From: Glandiceps talaboti
Taxonomy: Eukaryota > Hemichordata > Enteropneusta > Spengelidae
Direction of reading: 5' to 3'
NCBI RefSeq assembly: GCF_964340395.1
Contig: NC_135562.1
Location: 6,479,634-6,543,633 of the forward strand
DNA: 64,000 nucleotides
Translations under genes and position numbers: made by a program
Shown: piece after piece, positions 61,300 to 64,000 of the stretch
Layout: each line of letters opens with the position of its first letter
Position numbering within the stretch: position 1 is the first letter of the stretch
The notes under the pieces: model-generated
The model's database searches: none
The model's input: the letters and a program-made list of their open reading frames with translations, nothing else
What the model was told of the DNA's origin: nothing

Positions 61300-61590
61300 A
61301 AGTATTCACTGTTAGGCAAATATATTGCAGTTTCAAGGTTTCCTATCTTAAGTCATTTTTACCATATCCTTATTGTTAGGCAATTCATTGCAGTTTCAAG
61401 GTTTCCTATCCTAGTCTCTTCATATCATTATTACCATATACACATTGTTATGTAACTGCATAGCTGTTTCAAGGTTTCCTATCCTAGTCTCTTATAACCA
61501 TTATTACCATATCCACATTGTTATGTAACTGCATAGCTGTTTCAAGGTTTCCTATCTGAGTCTCTCATAATCATTACCATATCCTTCAGA
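61300..61590. repeat. ~70-bp minisatellite, about four copies
   Basis: Unit with TTTCAAGGTTTCCTATCCTA, GTCTCTTATAACCATTATTA and CCATATCCACATTGTTA. Confidence 0.85.
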
Positions 61591-61621
61591 AACAACACAC
61601 ACATAATACTGTATTAGACAG

Positions 61622-63082
61622 GGCTCGAAATTCGTTTTTTTTCTTGGTAGCCCAGGTGGGCTACCATCTTTTAAATTTGGTAGCCCGAGAGCAATGACTG
61701 GTAGCCCATATGCATGCATTCCTAAATTAATGGTGTCTGTGTATGTATGTAACTATATGATGTATTGAATTCGATGATTGATTGAATAACTTAAGAGTCA
61801 CGTTAACACGTTATTTGTGTGTATTTCATGCCATATTTGACATTGGGGACACAATTTTTTGCATGTATGTGTCTCTGGGGCCGTGTCATTTACAACATAC
61901 GGTTATCATCACAATGAAAAAAAACATGTAGTCGCAATTCGTAGTTGTAACTATTATCTAAATCTCTTGGTGCAGTGAGACCTGTAAAATTTGAATATGA
62001 TTCAACGTATGGAAAACGTATAAACAGTTTCATAAGCCCCATGGCCATTTCCTGATGTGGAGACTACGTCTTGGGTAGTTTAGAAACTATGTGCTGTTAT
62101 CATTATCTATTCACGTGATTGGTTACTTATTAACAGACGGGTTAGACAGGATTTGTATTAATACATGATGGCCATTACGGCAAAGCCCCTTCCATTCATG
62201 GGCGAAGAGATAATCAAACAGAGTCTAAGACCACATCAGCAGACGGTCCATGCTGAAAACTTCACTAAGATAAATTCAAATCATCATGTCACCATTTCAT
62301 TCTCACTAAAACTTCAACTTTCTTTTGAGCTTTGCTACTACTACTAGATCGAATACATTACGTGAATTTACCATTCACCACTGCATGCTCTCAGGGGTTG
62401 CGTGAGCATGGTTTACACACGGAATGTTTTAGGCATCGTTCAAGAATAAACGAATCTGTAGGTGTATACCAAGTTAACAGTTCTCATCAGCATAAAATTT
62501 TATCAAACACCATTACAACTGTGTCTCTGTCAAGTTGAAAGTTAAAGCTGTCATTCATGTTATGGAATTTAGTTACTGCAGCAGTGCTGTACCGAGAGTG
62601 TACTGTACCCCGACTCCGAGAAGAACCGGAAGGGCCCGGGCCGGAGAGCAGATTTCCAGAGAGTGATAACCATGGAAAATTGAAAGTACAGAAAGATAAC
62701 ATTAAATCGCTATACAGAATATTGTTGCATATAAATGTTTTGTTGTGACATTTTGGAAGTACAAGCTGTGTATACGATGAACGGAAGAATGACGTGTACA
62801 GTGTACATGTACATGATTTCGTGTACATTTGATATACATGTAGTGTGGATGTAAATTTGGAAAGACGCACTGATTTTGACGCTAATTTTGGCGAGAACAC
62901 GTCCCACAGGACTGCGACCTCGGAGGCCCCCGGGCCCGGCCCGGGAAAGTGTCGGAGTCAGGGTGTCACAGTTTCATTCCAAACTTAGTAGCCCAATTGG
63001 GCTACCACTCACATAATTTGGTAGCCCAGAGACAGACATTGGTAGTCTGTGGACGCGGGGCTACCGCGAATTTCGAGCCCTG
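61622..63082. mobile_element. hAT-like element with GGTAGCCC subterminal repeats
   Basis: Ends (CA)GGGCTCGAAATTCG and CGAATTTCGAGCCCTG are inverted. Flanks share TTAGACAG (61614-61621 and 63083-63090), an 8-bp duplication; CAG may belong to the element's left end. GGTAGCCC and its complement repeat several times within about 100 bp of each end. Inside, a GC-rich inverted pair (CCCCGACTCCGA at 62608; TCGGAGTCAGGG at 62953) bounds ~355 bp. No complete transposase ORF is present, so it is non-autonomous. Confidence 0.8.
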
Positions 63083-63390
63083 TTAGACAGACTGTCAATC
63101 TAACAATTATTCCATTAAAATTAACATAAAACAATTTCCTACTGAAAAACAGTAATTGAAGAAAACATTTTGGGAATTTGTTTGCTATATTTGTTTGATG
63201 TTCACACTCACAAGAGACACAATACAACATTGCTTGCCATATACTAATAACAATTGAAGAAATTAAGCCAGATTAATTCATATTTCTCTTTTTTTTTCTG
63301 GTGCAAAAATTTGAAATGACATCCCTGTCAACATAAAATGTATTAACTCTTTATATCTGTCTATGAATGTTGTCAATCATCCAGGTATGA

Positions 63391-63530
63391 AGTTAATAAC
63401 GAAGTAATTATAATCTATCCTACTCGACTTGCTGTTGTTTTGAATGGTGGAAACGGAGGATAGGATGTTGATGCCATTCAAAACAACAGCAAGTCCAGTA
63501 GGATAGATTATAATTACTTCGTTATCAACT
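63391..63530. repeat. Strong hairpin made of inverted LINE fragments
   Basis: Arms 63391-63447 and 63474-63530 are inverted repeats with two mismatches in 57 bp and a 26-base loop. The right arm encodes part of the LINE C-terminus annotated next. Confidence 0.9.
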
Positions 63531-63770
63531 CCTTATATCGTTTCAAACATATCTTCAAGCAACATCTACTGGCACAGTATAACTGATCAACTGTATATTA
63601 ATTTTGTAATTTTAATCGTGTGTACATAATACATTATATATTTTGAGTAATATTGAGTACCTTGCTGTGAATTTCTGTATATAAATATGTGAGAGGACAA
63701 GCCCAGACTAACTGTAAGCTATTTCCTGACTCCACATTTACCCACTGTTATATTGATTTGAGGTAAATAA
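63474..63770 (+). mobile_element. LINE 3' end fragment
   Basis: The plus frame gives NSKSSRIDYNYFVINSLYRF, then KHIFKQHLLAQYN-stop, the form of a non-LTR ORF2 C-terminus. About 180 bp of possible 3' UTR follow, ending near GTAAATAAATCAATTG. Confidence 0.6.
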
Positions 63771-64000
63771 ATCAATTGATATAGCGTTTACTAGCAATAA
63801 TTGCGCGAGATACTTTTCACTTGTCTACTCTGTCAAGCTTAATAAATCACACCTTTGATTAATGTCATGTTTGTGTATCAAAATGTATTGGTTATTAAAT
63901 GTACAAATCAGAGTTTGCATAATAATTCTTAAGAGTGGCCATAATTTAATTCAATGTTTCTCAGTACCTGACCCACCATATATCTTTTCAATCTGGTGAA

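Noticed and set aside
62165-62347. ORF starting MMAITAKPLPFMGEE as a transposase
   Set aside because: Too short, no transposase motif; it lies in the interior of the non-autonomous hAT-like element.

Overview
This window is a stretch of an animal nuclear genome. It is AT-rich, has long repeat-filled introns bounded by GT/AG splice sites, and carries several transposon families, tRNA-derived SINEs and 3' ends of LINEs. No bacterial, plasmid or viral organisation is visible. The main gene is most similar to vertebrate GREB1/GREB1L, yet only one copy-type is seen and the repeats do not look mammalian. I therefore infer an invertebrate, probably an invertebrate deuterostome (hemichordate, echinoderm or cephalochordate). 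The species cannot be fixed from sequence alone.

One gene dominates. Between bases 4356 and 39545, on the minus strand, I assembled 23 coding exons of a GREB1 homolog. Every intron has a GT donor and an AG acceptor. The reading phase is consistent through all 22 junctions, and the total is 4593 nt, exactly 1531 codons. The start codon is at 39542 (protein begins MGNS). The chain runs through the N-terminal region, a CxxC element, the central domain and the Walker A motif of the helicase-like module (GPHQVGKT, split between two exons). It stops in phase 0 at 4356. Vertebrate GREB1 has roughly 420 more residues, including the C-terminal glycosyltransferase-like domain; their exons must lie beyond base 1. 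A second, diverged but open copy of part of the last exon sits at 3304-3402.

The introns hold most of the unusual structure. Two minisatellites share sequence with the exons they touch: 8815-9302 carries about nine copies of a near-consensus splice donor, and 5568-5690 copies part of exon 22. Large arrays lie at 4676-5082, 25185-25480, 28660-30815 and 34660-36240. A foldback element with 399-bp arms and an 8-bp target duplication (29123-30025) is inserted inside the 28660-30815 array. A pogo/Tigger-like element (10547-11680), a MULE-like MITE (21421-21631) and several snapback MITEs occupy other introns. All long C/G homopolymers inside the gene are C on the plus strand (G in the transcript), whereas those upstream of the gene are G on the plus strand.

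From 39.5 to 64 kb, upstream of the start codon, I find no convincing gene: MITEs, SINEs, LINE 3' ends, microsatellites, a 1.46-kb hAT-like element (61622-63082), one isolated exon-like ORF (42569-42699, minus) and one protein-like ORF (45290-45529, plus). The promoter and 5' UTR exon of the GREB1 gene should lie in this part but I cannot place them firmly.
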